Assembly: GCA_016177775.1 (NCBI GenBank)
Contig: JACOUQ010000037.1
Span: 62,001-126,000 of the forward strand
Origin: Geobacter sp.
Lineage (GTDB): Bacteria > Desulfobacterota > Desulfuromonadia > Geobacterales > Geobacteraceae
DNA: 64,000 nt
Reading direction: 5' to 3'
Positions 62,251 through 64,000 of this stretch are shown piece after piece (position 1 is the stretch's first letter; each line of letters begins with the position of its first letter). The position numbers and the translations under genes are program-made. Below the pieces are notes generated by a model that ran no database searches, was not told where the DNA came from, and saw only the letters and a list, made by a program, of their open reading frames with translations.

Positions 62251-64000
62251 TTGGCCTCACAAAAGGATAAATACATAGCCAGTGCCCAGAAATTTCTACT
62301 AAAGGGGCAGGTAGACAAGGCTATAAAGGACTACGAGGAGGTCGTCGCCTTTGACCCGGCGGACATCCGCAACCGCCAGAAGCTTGCCGAGCTTTATGTC
62401 AAGGCGGGGCGCAAAGAAGATGCCGTAAAGGAATACGAGAAAATTGGCAAGAGTTATGACGACAAAGGTTTCTTTCTCAAGGCGATTGCCGTCTATAAAC
62501 AGATACAGAAGCTCGACCCGACCAACCTGGATATATATCTGGTTCTAGGTGACCTCAATCACAAGCAGGGGCTGATTGGCAATGCCCTTGCCGAATACAA
62601 GATTCTGGTCGATTATTACGAGAAGAAGAATCAACTTAATGAGGCGATCAAGGTCATCGAAAAGATGCTGGCCGTTGATCCCGAAAACCTCAACATCCTC
62701 CTCAAGCTGGCCGAAACCTTTTTTGGCCGTGGCCTGGAAGAGTCCTCCTATCAATATTACACAAAGGTTGCCCTCACCCTGAAGAAGCGGGGGGAGGAAA
62801 AGCTCTTTTCGCAGATCTGCGCCAGGATCCGGGACCATTTCCCCACAAAGACCGACTTTTTTGTTGATATGGCTGCAGAACAGTTCAGGTCCGGCGATAC
62901 GGCAGGGGCGATAGTGCGTGTTTCGGAAATACTCGAATGCTCTCCCGGAAACGTTGCCGCCCTGAAACTCCTGGTGGAGGTTTATCCGCAGACCGGTGAA
63001 ACCGAAAAACTCCGCTCTGCCTGCGAACAGCTCCTTCGTGTCTCACCTGGCGAGCTTTCAGCCATGCAAAAGCTTGTGGAGAGTTATGTGGAGGCCGGCG
63101 ATGTGGAGAACGCCCTTCAACGGCTGCACCGGTTCAAGAAGGACTTCGTAGATGCCGGTCTGGTGCTGGAGCTTGCCGCATACTTTCGAAGGCTCCAGGG
63201 GTATGCTCCGGACAATATCCCGCTCCTGGAAGAAGTCAGGGAAGTCTACGAGCTCTCCGGCGACACAACCGGACGGGACCTGATCGCCGGGCAGATAGAG
63301 CGGCTACGGCAGGAGTCGATGGAGGCCCTGTCAACGGAGCCAGAGGAGCAAGAGCCTGAAGCCCGGCAGGAAGACTTGGCGCCGCCGCCCGAATCGGCAC
63401 TACCTGAAATGCCGGCAGAGCAGGAGATCGAGCTTGAGCTTCCGGAGGGGCCGATTGACTTCGAAGTTGAGGCGGAACACCCGGTCGTTATCGAACAGCC
63501 GCCGCAGCCGGCCGCGCAGCAGGAAGAAACTCCCCCGCTTCACGAAGAAATAGAACTGGTGCTGGATATTCCCGAAGAAGACGCATTGGTCACAGAGCCG
63601 GTCGAGGAGATGATCGAGCTGGATTTGTCACTGGATGCCGAGCCCCCCTTTTCTTTTGACGAGAAACAGCTTGAAGGGGAGGGGCTGGCCCCGGATAAAG
63701 AGGACGAGTCCTCCGTGTCCCTGGAACCACTTGAATTTGAAAATGTTTTTGAGGGGCCGGATTTCGAGTTGGAACTGGAGGGAGCTTTTACCGCGGAAGC
63801 GGAGCAGCCGGCCCAGGAAACGGAGCAACTCCCCGGAAAGGCAAGCAAGTACACGGTTGCCGGAGTCATTTCCGAGTTCAGGAAAGGGATCGACCGGCAG
63901 GTTGCCAAGGAAGACACCGAAACCCACTATAACCTCGGCATAGCCTACATGGAGATGGGGCTTTACGACGATGCGGTCCGGGAATTCAAAAACGGCGCCC
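62251..64000 (+). CDS. Large TPR protein with acidic Glu/Pro-rich middle (cut by window end)
   Basis: 583 codons are open to the window edge with no stop. TPR repeats fill about residues 1-350 (AQKFLLKGQVDKAIKDYEEV, AIKVIEKMLAVDPENLNILL, LIGNALAEYKILVDYYEKKN). A stretch of about 180 residues is very acidic and proline-rich (residues about 350-530). A second TPR block begins near 545 (HYNLGIAYMEMGLYDDAVRE). This split layout is seen in long TPR proteins of Geobacter and myxobacteria, some linked to pili or polarity. TTG 62251 follows AGAGGAA. Function unknown. Confidence 0.85.
   Translation, partial: MASQKDKYIASAQKFLLKGQVDKAIKDYEEVVAFDPADIRNRQKLAELYVKAGRKEDAVKEYEKIGKSYDDKGFFLKAIAVYKQIQKLDPTNLDIYLVLGDLNHKQGLIGNALAEYKILVDYYEKKNQLNEAIKVIEKMLAVDPENLNILLKLAETFFGRGLEESSYQYYTKVALTLKKRGEEKLFSQICARIRDHFPTKTDFFVDMAAEQFRSGDTAGAIVRVSEILECSPGNVAALKLLVEVYPQTGETEKLRSACEQLLRVSPGELSAMQKLVESYVEAGDVENALQRLHRFKKDFVDAGLVLELAAYFRRLQGYAPDNIPLLEEVREVYELSGDTTGRDLIAGQIERLRQESMEALSTEPEEQEPEARQEDLAPPPESALPEMPAEQEIELELPEGPIDFEVEAEHPVVIEQPPQPAAQQEETPPLHEEIELVLDIPEEDALVTEPVEEMIELDLSLDAEPPFSFDEKQLEGEGLAPDKEDESSVSLEPLEFENVFEGPDFELELEGAFTAEAEQPAQETEQLPGKASKYTVAGVISEFRKGIDRQVAKEDTETHYNLGIAYMEMGLYDDAVREFKNGA

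Overview
The window looks like a chromosomal segment of a Geobacter/Geotalea-type bacterium (Desulfuromonadales). This rests on the gene set: 2-oxoglutarate:ferredoxin oxidoreductase KorDABC, many NtrC-type sigma-54 regulators, an alternative chemotaxis cluster with a HEAT-repeat protein, a cytochrome c with a CxxCH motif, a MucR-type regulator, and moderately GC-rich codon use with RpoD-like and sigma-54-like promoters. The species cannot be fixed from the sequence alone. No rRNA, phage, IS transposase or CRISPR array is visible.

Layout. (1) 1-5.1 kb: start of efp and infA on the minus strand, then a class III aminotransferase overlapping a cyclic-2,3-diphosphoglycerate-synthetase-like GTPase, a small conserved protein and a TrmA/RlmD-type rRNA methyltransferase. 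(2) 5.1-12 kb: TPR protein, IHF-like protein, an envelope set (OmpA-like protein, small secreted protein, lipoprotein), then a Na/Pi cotransporter overlapping a Ppx/GppA phosphatase. (3) 12-18 kb: small cytochrome c, prepilin peptidase, NtrB-like kinase and NtrC-like regulator, and a second RlmD-type methyltransferase. (4) 17.8-28.3 kb: housekeeping genes ispG, proS, pyrF, rlmB, an ElyC-like protein, divergent tRNA-Leu and tRNA-Ala, UDP-glucose dehydrogenase and UDP-glucuronate decarboxylase, ftsB-like, tsaD and rsmA. (5) 28.3-35.4 kb: MucR-like regulator with a histone-H1-like tail, korDABC, tRNA-Gln and tRNA-Glu, a HAD phosphatase and hrpB. (6) 35.5-42.3 kb: a compact cbb3 oxidase operon ccoN-O-Q-P-I-S followed by a SafE-like membrane protein and a small conserved protein. 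(7) 42.5-60.2 kb: a signalling island with a LuxR solo, a REC-HisKA protein lacking an ATPase domain, a PAS kinase, a sigma-54 activator, two single-domain response regulators, cheA, cheW, a secreted Cache protein, an MCP, a CoA-transferase, a TauE-type exporter, cheR, a HEAT-repeat protein and cheB. (8) 60.4-64 kb: ettA and a TPR protein cut by the window end.

Non-coding structure is rich. Palindromic REP-like elements sit between genes. Three begin with GTAG, and in all three the TAG is the stop codon of the upstream gene (ispG, pyrF, korB). Other palindromes lie inside promoters (small cytochrome c, ettA, mucR-like) and are likely operators. A 35-nt inverted repeat with one mismatch lies downstream of ccoS. 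A good sigma-54 promoter precedes the single-domain response regulator at 47.6 kb.

How the parts may work together. KorDABC with the low-oxygen cbb3 oxidase fits an acetate-oxidising anaerobe that tolerates traces of oxygen. NptA and Ppx suggest linked phosphate uptake and polyphosphate turnover. The signalling island looks like a pathway that feeds a non-flagellar chemosensory output, possibly with acyl-homoserine-lactone input. That output is inference.
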